A DNA stretch of 64,000 nt from Cydia pomonella (lineage: Eukaryota; Arthropoda; Insecta; Lepidoptera; Tortricidae): assembly GCF_033807575.1 (NCBI RefSeq), contig NC_084711.1:7812001-7876000 (forward strand), written 5' to 3'. Positions 1 to 12,564 of this stretch are shown piece after piece. The notes under the pieces are model-generated. The model saw only the letters and a list, made by a program, of their open reading frames with translations, made no database searches and was not told the DNA's origin. The number at the start of each line of letters is the position of its first letter. Position 1 is the first letter of the stretch. Made by a program: the position numbers and the translations under genes.

Positions 1-748
1 CCGCGGCCAAAATTAGGGTTGGCTAATAACAACTGAGACATGACAGTGCGAATTCAGTACACTTTTCCAAAAAGTTCGGTGTAAATTAAATTTCGCGAGT
101 GAAGTTGGTATAAGTTCGCGCTGTCGACGCTGACATGTCTCACGCAACATGTCAGCATTCCTGCGTCTTGCTAACAAATATGAGATACAGAAATATATCA
201 AACGCTTAAACTATATAAATGTCGTCTTTCTTGCAATAAGTTGGCGGTACTCGCCACCGAAAAATAGGAATCACTATCAAACATTGCAAACTAAATGCAA
301 CAAACTACTAGTAGTAGTAGTAGTAGTGTAAACTGAACTAAACATTCATATACAGAGGCGCGGGCAATTAAAAAAAAGTGATTAAAACTGACGATTTTTA
401 CACACTATATTGTTTAAGTAAAAAGTCACTTAATCGCTATTAATTAAATTTAAAAACTACCTCGGACGTTTCGACGACCGCTTTTTCCCCGTGGTTTCGG
501 AGAAGACTGGCTAAAGTAGACATCTACAACTAGCTGCGCGAGTTTTTTATCAACTTGCACTAGGGCTGTCACTCGGATGACACACAACATTCGCAATGTT
601 TGGTTTTTCGACCAGCGGCATAAAAGCGTCTTGAATGAAATTGCTATGTATTTTGATTTTAATGGCTACCCGAACTTTTTTTATTGTAGCAAGGACGATC
701 CATATAAAGGATCCGGCGGGTTATGCATGCAGTAAATAATGCTTAAAA
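1..748. other. Rbp6 intron downstream of the exon, no gene seen
   Basis: AT-rich DNA that, on the minus strand, follows the splice donor of the Rbp6 exon and should be intronic. I looked for the next Rbp6 coding stretch (the second half of RRM2) and did not find it. Only a short TAG repeat stands out. Short open frames on both strands show no recognisable domain. Confidence 0.6.
309..327. repeat. (TAG)n microsatellite
   Basis: Six direct copies of TAG in a row. It explains the poly-valine end of a short open frame here, which is therefore not a gene. Confidence 0.9.
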
Positions 749-891
749 ACGCAGACCTGTTCACTTGACGAGGTTTGACAGCTGTGACATGTTTCTTAAC
801 TCACCATACTGCCAAACCGCACCATAGCAGAAAGAGTCAAGGAACATGTCGCAGCTGTCAAAAATCGATAAGTGAAAGGGTCTGCCGTTGC
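749..891. repeat. hairpin MITE-like element
   Basis: Two imperfect inverted arms of about 50 bp face each other across a loop of about 40 bp. The most conserved part of the arms is TGACAGCTG(T/C)GACATGTT; the outer parts GCAGACC and TTCACTT also pair with their reverse complements. No target duplication is clear. This arrangement is typical of a small non-autonomous DNA transposon or of a fold-back repeat. Confidence 0.6.
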
Positions 892-1110
892 TGAGCAGAC
901 CAATCAGAAGAGTCTTTTGCGAGAACACAGCTACAATGCCGTGATCAAAACGCCGGAGATAAAATTATACGCGGTTACGCCGTGTTTACGTACCTTTCAC
1001 TGCTTGTCGCTTACATATCCCGTAGATAACATTCATATACTAGATATACCTACTTTAAATTTAAAAACCTACTCACTGAACTAGGACATATAGGAAAAAA
1101 AAATACTTAC

Positions 1111-1203
1111 CGGGCCAAACTGTTCGAAGTAATTCTTTACGTCTTCCAGCGTTGTGGGTGCTGATAAGCCACCTACGAAGATTTTCTTTGTCCTGGTCAC
1201 CAT
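1111..1203 (-). CDS. Rbp6: Rbp6 (Musashi-family RNA-binding protein), internal exon opening RRM2
   Basis: This 93-bp internal exon reads 31 codons in phase 0, starting MVTRTKKIFVGGL and ending YFEQFGP. KKIFVGGL contains the RNP2 strand of an RNA-recognition motif, and MVTRTKK is the linker between RRM1 and RRM2 in Musashi proteins. The following APTTLEDVKNYFEQFGP matches Rbp6 rather than the paralogue Musashi, which has a different helix 1 region. The minus-strand acceptor is TTTGTTTCAG just before ATG, and the donor is CCCG then GTAAGT. The ATG is an internal methionine, not a start. Rbp6 proteins bind RNA in the cytoplasm and control translation and mRNA fate; that role is family knowledge. 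The neighbouring exons (RRM1 upstream, rest of RRM2 downstream) are not visible, so flanking introns are long. Coding similarity is from memory, not from a search. Confidence 0.93.
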
Positions 1204-1269
1204 CTGAAACAAAACATTTATATTCTTTAAAAATATGTATCATAAGTATATCTGGAGTAATCATCAGTA

Positions 1270-1454
1270 CCCCTAGTGTAAATATTTTCGACAGCGAAAC
1301 GTGACGTACGCGTTTGCGTTAAGTGTCATTTTTTATGAGATTTTTGACTTTCCAAAACGTCCCGCTTGGCGCGCTGTTCAAAAACCCATACAAAATGAGA
1401 CTTAACGCAAACGCGTACGTCACGTTTCGCTATCGACTAAATTTACACTAGGGG
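1270..1454. mobile_element. MITE with about 70-bp terminal inverted repeats and TA flanks
   Basis: The left end CCCCTAGTGTAAAT and the right end ATTTACACTAGGGG are inverted copies, and pairing continues inward through CGAAACGTGACGTACGCGTT and TTGCGTTAAGT. TA stands on each side (1268-1269 and 1455-1456), which fits a Tc1/mariner-type target site; the flanks also read GTAC on both sides, so a 4-bp duplication is an alternative. It lies 66 bp upstream of the Rbp6 acceptor, so it is close to where branch-point signals are expected. Confidence 0.85.
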
Positions 1455-1456
1455 TA

Positions 1457-2049
1457 CAGGTACTGTAAAACGGGGTGAGTTTATAAAAAATAAGCTGATT
1501 TCAATTATTCACTAAAGCAGAATATTTCGCCAGATTAAGTAAAAAACAAGAAAGAAATCGAGCGAAATATGCGATATTAATAGATTATATTTTTGTAGGC
1601 GTCCCCGAATTTAAATGCATTATTTTACAGCTATGCATGTTTAAGTTCAGTAGTTACTTTTTTCTGTTCGTAATGACAGTTAATTGTCATATATAACAAA
1701 ATCATAAAGATAATGATGGGTTAGTCCCGTCGTCTGGTCGCCATCTTCATTAAAGCTCGGTATGTTTGAGGATTGCAAAGTTTCAAGACTTTGCACTGTA
1801 ACAAGCGGACGGACTTGAATCTTGACCTTTATAAAATTGCAGTATATTTTTATTTTTTATTTGGCTAGGGTTTCTTGTGAAGTGTAGTATCATGTAATAA
1901 AACTAAATCAAGAAAGACATTCTTATGTTAAATAAGATTCATTCAGCGTCACTACAAAAAATAAAACATACATCTCATTGCTACACCAATGAAATTTGTC
2001 GTAATTAATTATCAGCCTTATATATTTTTTGCAAAATATAAAAAAATTC
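1457..2049. other. intronic DNA, nothing recognised
   Basis: AT-rich. No coding similarity, repeat tail or inverted repeat was seen. Confidence 0.5.
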
Positions 2050-2390
2050 TCAGGAACTCGTAAAGGTATCAAGCTGGAATTTATATCAAATACTCACATC
2101 TACTGTCCCTAGGAGCTGTGAAAAAATCAAACTTCTAAGCCAACGCAATCAAAAGATACAGCCGTTTATGCCGCAAATTTTCGACACTCGCAAGGGAATC
2201 AAAACCTACAGGGCACTTGCCGTGAACTCAGAATCTTGAAATTTGGTACGAAGCAACGTCTTATAGCACAAATAAAAGAAAAATTGCGAAAACCGTAAAT
2301 TTTTAGTAACATCATATAATAATATATACCTACAGGTTTGTACGGAACCCTCGGTGCGCGAGTCCGATTCGCAATTGGCCGGTTTTTTTC
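2050..2390 (+). repeat. lepidopteran dispersed repeat with GGCCGGTTTTTTT tail
   Basis: The right end reads TACGGAACCCTCGGTGCGCG, then AGTCCGATTCGC, then TTGGCCGGTTTTTTT. The same tail closes another repeat at 28570-29035, so both belong to one family. The body contains many stop codons in every frame. The T-rich or A-rich 3' end suggests copying by a LINE machinery, but the class is not certain. Confidence 0.65.
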
Positions 2391-3589
2391 TAAGTTAACT
2401 GCCGCTCACTGGTTGCTACACGCTTGCTATAGTTTTATCCCTATTTAACTAAAAACTTGTTTTTACAGTGAAAAATATAATGCTGTATGATTACGGTATT
2501 TTTATTAATAATGATTGTTCCGGGTATTTATTTATGCACAGCTATTTTACTGATTTACAGTTTAAATGGCTTTAAGATTGTATAATGTATAATATATGCA
2601 AGAATAAAAGCGTAGACGTTTATAGCGGATTTCATTATAACGTCAATATCGTTGGCTCGTGTCGTCAAAGGACGAACCTGTTTCTTCTTGAATATTTATG
2701 CCGGTAATAACGAGCAAAAAAACCGACTAGCTAACAATGGGGATTTTAGGTATTCGGTGCCGGTGATAGAGCCCGTAGTGGAAAAAAAAAACAAAACTGC
2801 ACAGAAGCCAATTAATTTTACGAAACTTACAAAAAGCCCGTTATTATTATTTATGAATATTTAATTCAACTTGTAACATTGTCATATTTAAATTAAAGTT
2901 CTATGCTTCGGTAATGCTTTGTGAATATGTTCTCTTGTGTTCTATTTATTTCCACTTATATCGGAATTCGAAAATTTTAAATTAAGTTTCTTTATTTTAA
3001 ATTACTATCCCTTTTAATACTTTTGCATGATATATTAGTCTGTAGGTAATGATGTTGCTTTGACTACTGATGTACTGACTAGTATTCCCGAAAACAAATG
3101 TTGTAAATTGTGACAAACCATCAGCATTTACGATTGAACGAATTCGCACTAGATCTATGTAAATATGGTAACATTAGAAACTAGACTTAATTAACAGGCG
3201 ACTGTTAATTGCACTCTACAAGATGTATTAGGGACATGCAATACGCGGGAAAGTTATTTAAATACCAATTGTAGGCAATTTTATGAATAAAAGTGTTCTT
3301 ATTTGTAAATTAAGAGGTGTGATAAATATACTTGTACGGAACTCCTACATGAACACTTTGTTTCAGTAATTATAATTTAAAACCTTCCGCCAGAGATTTT
3401 GTCCGCATCGAAGTTGTTAAAAACTCAATTTTTAATCTCTCGGGGTGGAATTAAAAAAGACGTTTCTTATTTTTTCTAAAACATTATATACCTATATTAA
3501 TTTCAAGCTTCTCTTACTTTTAACGGTTTTGGCAATGCGATGTCTGCCAGTAAATATATAATGGAACTGTTTTATACTGGCTGTAGGTA
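2391..3589. other. intronic DNA, nothing recognised
   Basis: AT-rich sequence. A 70-codon open frame at 2652-2864 on the plus strand has no recognisable domain and poly-lysine low complexity, and is probably chance. Confidence 0.5.
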
Positions 3590-3599
3590 AGGTAGGCAA

Positions 3600-3806
3600 A
3601 AATAGTGCAAATCCGTGTTCCGACTAAGAAAAAGTAGAAAAAAAAATATTTTCGACGGAAAAAAATTTTGGCCTTTGTACGAAGGGCTCCATAGAAAAAA
3701 ATATTTTTTCGCGTCAAAAATTTTTCCTTCCATGGTTTCCTAATCAAAACACGATACTTAATATGCTATTAATTGGATCCCCACTATTTTTGTTACACCT
3801 TGTATA
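3600..3806. repeat. probable transposon fragment
   Basis: Contains the word AAAATATTTT(TT)CG twice in a low-complexity stretch and ends with TTTTTGTTACACCTTGTATA, a type of end that I associate with dispersed lepidopteran repeats. Open frames here on the minus strand are lysine- and phenylalanine-rich because of the A and T runs and are not taken as genes. Confidence 0.4.
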
Positions 3807-5042
3807 TTTAGATACTTATTTAGGATATATTGTATCACTCAGTCAAGTATTGTGTACAAATACTCATTTACACTATGGTATTATGTAGGCACCTAAGTAA
3901 TTTTTAAAAGTATCTACGGGTAAGTTTTTAATCTGCGGAAGTAGTTGTGGCTTTAAATTCCCGAAGCCAGCATTGACGCGTCATCTAACCGGTAAAGTCA
4001 TTAAGCCAAACAAGAATTCTATTCTATTCTATTCTTCTAACCCATAGCGTACTATACCTCAATGCCCCTGGCTAGCTGTCAGTGTGATGTTTTTCCAACG
4101 TAACTGCCTCAAACTCAATTCTTATTTGCATAATATACCACATCTTTATATTGTGATTAAATGGCAGTCCTATATTAAATATTAGAAGCTGCGTGATATG
4201 AATTGAAAAAAAAAGTCCTTGAAATTTACAATAAATTATATTTACTATATATTTTTAGCGTTCTTATGATTCCATGTTCCAATATTTTAATGTCGGTATA
4301 TGATAGCACTAAAACTTTGGTGATAAGATATAATAGCTGTGCAGAAACTGAATATAACTAGATTCGGAAACGTAATGTAACTAATATAAGTAAGTGAGGC
4401 GCTTGGAGTTCTGTGACGATCCCAAACGAAATCACACTCAAATATAAATGACAAGAAAGTTCCCCCACCCGGTCCGCTACGTGTCCAAGTGGCGGGAACC
4501 TCCCTAGCATCCCCGTCTCTCCCGTAAATCTCGAGTGTGACAACATATCCTGCTTCCCCCGTGTCGATTTCTGTATAAACCATCGATTTTAATTTTTGTG
4601 AAACGAACCTACTTCAGTTCAACTTCAATAGTGGCACGTAAATCTACAGATATTTGTATTTAGCCCATCGAGCATACATCAAATTTGTTTAAACTAAATT
4701 TCAACAGCATACTGTTTTAAAAAATGATATATCTTACTTCGTTAAAGCATTAACATTTGCATTTTAACACTGATGTAAATGATTTGTCTCAAGAAAAATT
4801 GTTTTGCAGGATATAACTCAATCAAAACATATCAGGAAGGATTAAATCATCCCACTGTAATCTCTCGGATGAGATCGATGTGATATTCAAAATAAATAAA
4901 CCAATGGACGATAATATCGCACGTGGGACATCGATAACTGGTCCGATCTTGAATGGATCACGTATCGCTTCATTCATTCGTTCAATCGATATTTGCGATT
5001 TTAATCATCGATATAGTAGCTGTTACATTAAGGGTAATTAAT
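3807..5042. other. intronic DNA; microsatellite and ATCGAT cluster
   Basis: Holds an (ATTCT)4 microsatellite at 4016-4035 and, at about 4876-5012, four ATCGAT boxes within roughly 140 bp. Two overlapping minus-strand frames around 4287-4583 share the same bases and have no known domain. Confidence 0.5.
4016..4035. repeat. (ATTCT)4 microsatellite
   Basis: Four direct copies of ATTCT followed by TCTAA. It may be the tail of an unrecognised retroelement. Confidence 0.85.
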
Positions 5043-5982
5043 AGAATACATATTTGATGGCACGGAACTGTTCATTAACATCAACAAGTATCACTAAAAT
5101 TACTTAAAAACAATACTCTCACTGACAAAAAGCTTAACCAAACGTTAGCCGCAAAGAGTCAAAATGCAACTTTATTTTTCCGCTACACCGTAAATTGGGT
5201 TAAATATTAATAAAACAATAAATAAAAATATGATAAAGCGGCATTTATTAGTGGGATTGTAAAGGGCGGCCCCGCGGGGGCGAGTGTCAGGTTTACCGGC
5301 GGCCGTCAGCCGAAACTGTTGGCAATTACCTTAAATGTGGACAACGCAGTTTACTCCACTGGGAAAATTATTATTCACCGCATATCCAATTTTTGGCCTA
5401 CCCTAAATTGGGTCGCAACCTGTGATTGCCTGACGTAATGCCCGACTTGTGTCTACAAACCTGGTTCCTTAAGTAAACTTACTTCATTGCTGGTTAGGTA
5501 ATTAAATGATTATTTTTATTTCCCACAATTAAAACAAAAGCGATGATTAAAACGGTTTCTAGAATTAGTCCACTTTCTAGCGTCATAATTAAAATTTTTC
5601 AAACATGTACGGCAGATACAAGAGCGCCGCTTGGCCAAACGACATTATCCACCCCCTCGTTAACAGGAGTCGGTCACCGCAGTCGTTTCGTTGTGAAAAA
5701 TACAACAATTTAATTTAGTCTAACTTGACCGGAGGCGGCAGCAAACACCGAACGGTAGTAGCACGACAAAAACATACACACATCAATTACAACACGACCA
5801 CCCGAGCCACGCCACGAGCGTCCCTCGCGACCGCGGGATCGCAAGCGCGTCCGCGTGTCCACGTTCGCACGACATTCGTTCGCAATATCCTGGCTATTTT
5901 CAAATAATTCAGGATTGAAGTCCAAACTTATTAGTACACGCCGGGAAAGTTGTAAAAAATAGTGCCATCAAATATGTATTCT
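5043..5982. mobile_element. 940-bp element bounded by a perfect 21-bp inverted repeat
   Basis: AGAATACATATTTGATGGCA plus C at 5043-5063 is repeated as its exact reverse complement at 5962-5982. No transposase is encoded. The interior is mixed: an AT-rich left half with a GC patch (5265-5315) and a CpG-rich right part (5620-5910) with antisense open frames that contain no known domain. It may be a non-autonomous DNA transposon, or two solo ends that happen to face each other. No clear target duplication was found. Confidence 0.5.
5620..5910. promoter_or_regulatory. CpG-rich island of unknown role
   Basis: GC-rich relative to its neighbours, with many CpG steps, lying inside the 940-bp inverted-repeat interval. 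Overlapping frames on both strands (5710-5925 minus, 5725-5907 plus) are arginine- and threonine-rich, as expected from GC-rich DNA. It could be a promoter or simply transposon DNA. Confidence 0.25.
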
Positions 5983-7279
5983 TGTCACAGCGCAATGCGT
6001 CATTTAATTTGAATAATAATTCCAATTTCAGTTGCCAGTTGTAAAATAATATTAATTTGACATATTGAAATTAAATTAGCATAATATTGAACCTATTTGT
6101 CATTTAAATTCAATTCAAATTGTACCTATTCTTGGTACCTGAATACAGGCCCACAAGTATGTATTGGCTGAACATTGTCGGTTGTATGCATAAATTACTG
6201 CCGCTCTTCTGTTATTCATCGCTTGCTATTCATTCATAATTTTAGAGCTTCTCTCTAGCCAGTGGGTGTAACAACGATGTGATTAAGAACATGTATTGCA
6301 TCCTTTATTATTATACTTGTCGTAACAGATATAAATGTATCAATTATAAATATGTGACTACTGTAACTACCCGAAATTACACATATGACTGTTACAATGA
6401 CCTGAAATCATGCTGAATGGAACTCTCTGACTGTAAGTGTGATGTAAGAATGATTGCGTGATAACGTATTTGTGCACCCATCTAATTGAACTACAGTAGC
6501 AGATATAGTGCCAATATATGCCTCATTAAAACTGAACATTCATTGTATATCAAATTTGTTGAATTAGTATTATACCAATACATTCTGATACGTGGGTATT
6601 TAAATTACAATATCATTTCTAAATTCGGATATTATTCACCTGGAAACGCGTACAGACTCTAACTCAATTCATAATGTGCCGTGCACGCTGTGTCGGTGAA
6701 ATTTTTATGTTTCCACCTGTATCCCCCAACGCTCTGCATCTAAAGGTATGCACCCAACGTCAGCACTCACGCTATTACTTTGAATGTAAAACCATTTTAA
6801 ACTGTGAAGGTTATTTGATTAATTTATTTTTACGATGCTTTTTGAAATTATACTCTGTAAACCTTACGAGTATATAGTGATTACATACATGAATGCTAAT
6901 TTAATACATTTGTTTGTATGACTTTATATTTTCTACAATAAGGATAATCACATATTTTTATGATATGACAATACCCGGGCTCGGTTAGGAGAGTATTAAT
7001 TAGTTTCCATCAAGAAACAATTTTGCAATCACCCGTCGCCACACAAAGGTCGCTCCAACGCTGACGTTGCGTTTTATTTGTATGTTTGCTCCCGGCTTCT
7101 GGTTTGCCTATCTATTCTTTGTCTTCCTGAATAAATGCATGCTTTGAGCTGTATGTTTTTCATTATTACAAGATTTGACCTTTCTGAAATACAAGTTTTT
7201 TGTTATGGATATAAGCTACTACAGGTATTATATATGTATTAATTACTTATATATTTTACTGAGCGCGCGCTGTGAGTGA
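5983..7279. other. intronic DNA, nothing recognised
   Basis: AT-rich. A 67-codon plus-strand frame at 6674-6877 has no recognisable domain. Confidence 0.5.
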
Positions 7280-7606
7280 GCGCTGGTGGCCTAGCGATAA
7301 GATCGTGCGACTTGGAATCCGGAGGTCGCGGGTTCAAACCCCGGCTCGTACCAATGAGTTATTCGGAACTTATGTACGAAATATCATTCGATATTTACCA
7401 GTCGCTTTTCGGTGAAGGAAAATATCGTGAGAAAACCGGACTAATCCCAACAAGGCCAAATTTATCCCCTGGGGTGGAAGGTCAGATGGCAGTCGCTTTC
7501 ATAAAACCAGTGCCTACGCCAAATCTTGGGATTAGTTGTCAAGCGAACTCCAGGCTCCCATGAGCCGTAGCATAATGCCGGGACAACGCGAAGAAGAAGA
7601 AGAAGA
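7280..7606 (+). mobile_element. tRNA-derived SINE with (GAA)n tail
   Basis: The head has an A-box-like GTGGCCTAGCGATAAG and a B-box GGTTCAAACCCC about 35 bp later, the two internal RNA polymerase III promoter parts of a tRNA. The body contains TTTTCGGTGAAGGAAAATATC, also found in the repeat at 26298-26485. The tail is GAAGAAGAAGAAGAAG. A 95-codon frame across it is an artefact of the SINE. Confidence 0.85.
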
Positions 7607-10600
7607 TATTTTACTGAAACGAAGCACATTCCAGTAAGAAACTACGGCACGTACTCGAAATAAAACTTGTACCTATTAACATTTTCCTAAGTCCGGCTTA
7701 AATATATTTTAAAGAATACATCACAATTTCCGACGTTTGTGTTATATAGCAATATATTCACAATATTATGTAAGTCGAGGAACACATTTACCCTGAACGC
7801 AGTGAGCATTCCACATAGATAGCAGATGATCCCGTCTCGTCGTGTCGCACACCTTATCTGGTTCACAGCTCATTAGGTCCGCACGGAGCGGCTGCGAGCA
7901 GACCTGTGCCATTTGTAACAATACAAGGACCGCACGGATGGCAAATGGTGATTCCCAGGGCTTACGGTGCCAGTCTCGTTACTTCAGTCGCAGTCTCCCT
8001 CCATGCGACGTGAAATAACTACTCGGCTAAGGCGTGCGACATCAACCGACGCAAGACACTAACCGCGTACGTTCTAAATGGTAGACATTAACAAAACGTT
8101 ATTGCTTCTCGGCTTCACTACCACTTGCACAGTATTAATCTCTATCTCGTTCTGATGCTCACTATCTGACACTTTGTAGACTAGTTAATTCCTAGAATAG
8201 CTAGACTTGGCTCAGGCACGTATTGTTATTCGAAGGTGAGGCGATTTAGTATAGATAATCGTGACTGTGAAGTTGATATTAATGCAAGTGTTTGTCTGTA
8301 AAGTACCCTTATTTGCGTGTATATAACTATAACTCCCGAAAAGATTACGAGTACACCTATATTTTTTTTTAATACTTATATAGTTATTATCAGAAGCTGA
8401 GAATAAAATATACTAAGGGGTTATTACGTTTTCTTTCAATATCTGAGAAAGCAAGCCCAAACAAGTTAATACGAAAGAAAAAGCGAATGCATGTAAATGA
8501 GCAAACTTCTTAGAATTACGTCGTGAGTTGAATAAATAATGACTGATCGATGGGTTGATAAGCCCATTATTTTAAGATTCTATGCAACAGTAGAAATCTG
8601 AAGTTTAGATAGGTACAAACTTCATGTTTCATCTGAAGCTTAGATATTGTATCAGGTACTCTTACTTTTTGGGTCTGACACTCGTAGTTACGCAAAGTCT
8701 TCACACCGATGTCAAAAAGGACTACTTCAAGTTTGTGTGTGTAATCTAGGTACGCTTTAGTATTTTTAATATTTCACTGCAAATATCTACCTATTTAGAT
8801 AGGAAAATGCTATTGTATTTATATACCAGCTCTTTTGATAGAAGTACACACTCATACACGCGGGTTACAAAACAAAAGGCACATTTCAGCCGTCTAAAAC
8901 CGTCATCGAAACCCATTCAAACGCATTGAAATGACTCCATTTCCGCGAATGTTTGGCGTTTATCGTAGTAGGTGTGCATGTACTCGCCTTGCTTTTTGCC
9001 TTCTCGCCCAATGAGTGGATGAAAGCGAGACGTCAAGCCGCATTGCCGCTTACTCCCCCATCTGTGCTAAATGCAAAAACCTACGCTCATGCTAACCCTA
9101 ACCTATTGTTTAGACTCGCTCAGAATGTTTTATTTCGAATATGCAGACAGGAACGCTGAATATAATATCGACACGAGAATCAAAAACCGACATAACTGCG
9201 CTAGGTTTCTGTAATTTGACGCAGTACTACATAGTGAATTATGTCTGATTGAGTTTCAAATAAATGAATCAAATAAACATTCAATGGTAGACTAATTCGA
9301 GATACCTCTTGTGAATCTGAATTACATACCAGGTGCGTGGTAATGTTTGAACACGCAAAGCAGAAACAGAGATGGGTTTTAGCAATTTATGAAGAACTCT
9401 GTTGTAATAACAGCGCTGAAGATTTTCGGCTTTTGTTATAAATGAATTCTTGAATATGGTTCATGAGAAGTTTCTAAGTACCTAAGTAAGTAAATTATAA
9501 CGTAAAGATTTCATCTCCATTACGAGTACAAGTGAAGGAAATGAGTTATTTCAAGTTTATTTTTGCTACGCATAATCAAATAAAACTTGATTTTATGTTT
9601 CGAGTCAAATTATAAGCGGAGGGGAGAGTGAAATAAAAAAGTGAATAATGAATGCAGAGGCCAAAACCGGGACCGCGCGACCGGAGCAATTATTTTGTTT
9701 CGAGTGCCATCAACACGGTACGTTCTTTCAAATTTTCATACATTAAGCAAATGTCGAGAATTTGCAACAAGGTCCTAATTGTACTGAGCCTCTCCAGCTT
9801 CACATTAATACACAAGTAAGCCAGGAGATCACGGGTTCAGTTCTTAAATCACATTAATTTTCAGAATTTTTGCATACAAATGATATTAGAGTCTACTGAC
9901 CGATACACAAATCAGAAAATGTATTGATGTTTGACCGCGTATAAGTGTGACCGACTGAACCATTTATTGTTCAAAGCAATACTGTGGTTGTAAAATAGTT
10001 GTACAATTTTTAGCAAAGTTGCGGTTTCAACATTAATATCAAACAGTAGCAATATTACTGTTTACTCGCTCAACTTTATAGCGCTATTAAATTTTAGAGA
10101 AATTTGTAAAGTGTAGGTAGATACCATTTTCTTCTTTACTTTACAAGAAATAATGGCGTCACGAAACAACTTCTTGGCGTTCGCGCTTCCACACAAAACG
10201 TACTGGGAAATGTATGGCACACCATTCGTAAGAGTGAGTAAATAAATACAAACTACAGAAACAAGTGTCATGTATGACGGAGGCTGCCTACAAAACATGC
10301 AATCCGTATGAATGATTGCCGTCTGACTGAACTCTCTGTGCCTTGTAACCGTATTTTTTCCGAATCCCTACTAAAAGAAAACGAAGTTCCCGACAAAACG
10401 ACTATGGAATCTGACTCGTGTTATATAGGTTTAAGAGTAGTATTTTGTATGACACATGAGTTGAGCGTTTTCGTCTCCACATCGGTCGATAGTGTTGACG
10501 AACAAAATAAGCTCCCCTCGGGTGGGAGCGGTGTCAAGAGGCTATAGGATTAAACTTAAACTGGTTTTGCCCGCAGTTTAATTACACAAAAGGTATGTAT

Positions 10601-12564
10601 TCACGTGCGACTTGCGCAAATGTACTCCCTGACACTAAGTTAGAAATTAGTTAATTAACGTCTATGCATGGCTTCGGCGCCAGAAACCAAAAACGAATTT
10701 AAATTATGTTTCAATTTTACATTCAAACGAGAGAAATCGTTCAGTGGGTTGTAAAACAAAATGGTGTGAAACAAGTTTACTTAATAAGATCCGAATTAAC
10801 AAAGTTGTGTAATATACGAAAGCAGCATACGGAGTAATTGAATAATACAGTTTAGTTGTTTGTGTGCGTTGTAAAGTACGAGTATAAAGGCCGCACACAC
10901 TCTACGACTATACTAAATTGTGCGTGGCACGGAAAACTTTTACAATTTTATGGCATGGCAAGAGCAGGTCAATAAATTCTTAGCGCTCCTCTCAAACCAA
11001 ACTTGCTAGAATAAGATGCTGTATTTTAAGATTACGGTATCATAATCCCCATTGAAACTTAATAATGGGTCATAGGAGAAATTTCATTGTATGAGATATT
11101 GCTTTGCTTTAGATAAGGCTTCGCGTGTTTGTTCAGTTGTAGAAAACCTTGGTTGGAATAAGTTAAAAAAAAGATCGCTTTATTAGTATTTTAATAATAC
11201 TCCTTCGAATTTATTCGAATATTGAAGGAAAGTACCTAGATAAAGTTTCTGCTTTTCCAGTTTATTGCGTGTAAAGTTTACTATATTGTCTCCTATTTAA
11301 TTGGCACTAGCATATTTAAGAAGGTCTGAACTGCAGGGTCTCAAAAAATTTACGCAATATAAATGTCAATAAAATTCATAATCAGACATATAAGTTTTTA
11401 AGGCAATTTATCGATGTTAACTTAGCGTTATATATATTTTTAACATTATACAACACGTTCGATATCTTCTTTCATACACCCATTGATAGTTTTTTTGACA
11501 CTGTATTCTACAGTTTACGTTTTTATTTTTAAATACTTAATATATGTTATAAAGAAATAATGGTCAGATTTCTAATTAATTTGCATTCTTGAAATTTCCC
11601 GGTAAATTCCAGCGAGTAGAATTTACATCTTTTTCTCCAATATACTTGGAAATGTTCACCTTATTGTAGCAAAAATAGTACGGGAAATTCTTCCTTATGG
11701 TCAAACACAAATAAAAAAAAATCAAACCATTATTGTCGTGTTTTAGCGGACGGGAAAGTTATTACTGTATTGTTTTTTACTTTTTAAAAACATGTATCCA
11801 CTAAGAAAAACGCATACAGCCAATTAATATAGCTGCGGGCCGCGTTTACACGACCCGGTCAGCATCATTTCAAGCTATAGGATAGAGTCGTGTAAGACCG
11901 ACGTGTATGAGCGTGTGAATACTGCTTAATAAAATCAAAGGCTATATAACTTTTATATTTTTTTAAGGATCTCATGCGTGCAAATATAGCTTATATTGTA
12001 TAATTATATTGAATGAGCGAATATTGAATGGTACTGAATGGCAGAATAGAGGGAAATTGATTTTGACGTTTTTGATGTGAAGGTTCGATTTGAGTGTTTA
12101 AATTATGATTATATTACCTGATTTCCTCGCATGTTTGGAGAAAAGCACTATATAGACATCGGCAGGAACAGCAAATCGTGGATTCGTCGTCCGACAAAAT
12201 CAAAACTCATCCACGAATTGCCATTTCCCGGCCTCTGCAATAATGTACTATTAATTATTAATGTATGACTGGCTTATCGATGTTATTATTTATCGATGTT
12301 TCATTTTCTCAAGCACTCGTTTTTGCCACAAAAACTTCTATGTCTGTTCATAATCCATTTAAAATACCCTACACATATTACTGTTGATATTTTCACAAAC
12401 GAATGCGTTTATGTATCAGAACTATAGAGGAATATTTTGAAGATTATTCTTTTTTCTCTAATTTAAATGAGTGTAATTTGAATCTTTGTAAAAACCGTTG
12501 AAACACGAAACAATATTCAAAAAAAATTACCAACGTGTTTTGGGTTACTCTGTAAAACAGCTAG
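7607..12564. other. long stretch of unique intronic DNA
   Basis: About 5 kb without a recognised gene. GC-richer patches at 7790-8060 (with a short hairpin TGCCATTTG...GGCAAATGG) and 8850-9060 could be regulatory. Small frames at 8953-9159, 10062-10298, 10308-10547 and 10704-10898 overlap one another or have no domain. A weak hairpin pairs ACACGAC with GTCGTGT at about 11850-11900. Confidence 0.5.

Noticed and set aside
1073..1264. 63-codon minus-strand frame over the Rbp6 exon
   Set aside because: Wrong phase: it runs through the introns on both sides, whereas the RRM2 frame with splice sites gives a known domain.
3520..3600. Minus-strand frame containing YWQTS, like the WQTS of Musashi RRM1
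   Set aside because: The surrounding residues do not match an RRM, no splice sites flank it and the frame is low-complexity, so the match is chance.
7276..7563. 95-codon plus-strand frame starting MSAGGLAIRS
   Set aside because: It covers a tRNA-derived SINE head and body, so it is a repeat artefact.
9648..9717. ATG-led 70-bp plus-strand stretch ending at a GTACGT donor-like site
   Set aside because: Too short to judge, and no homology or acceptor partner was found.
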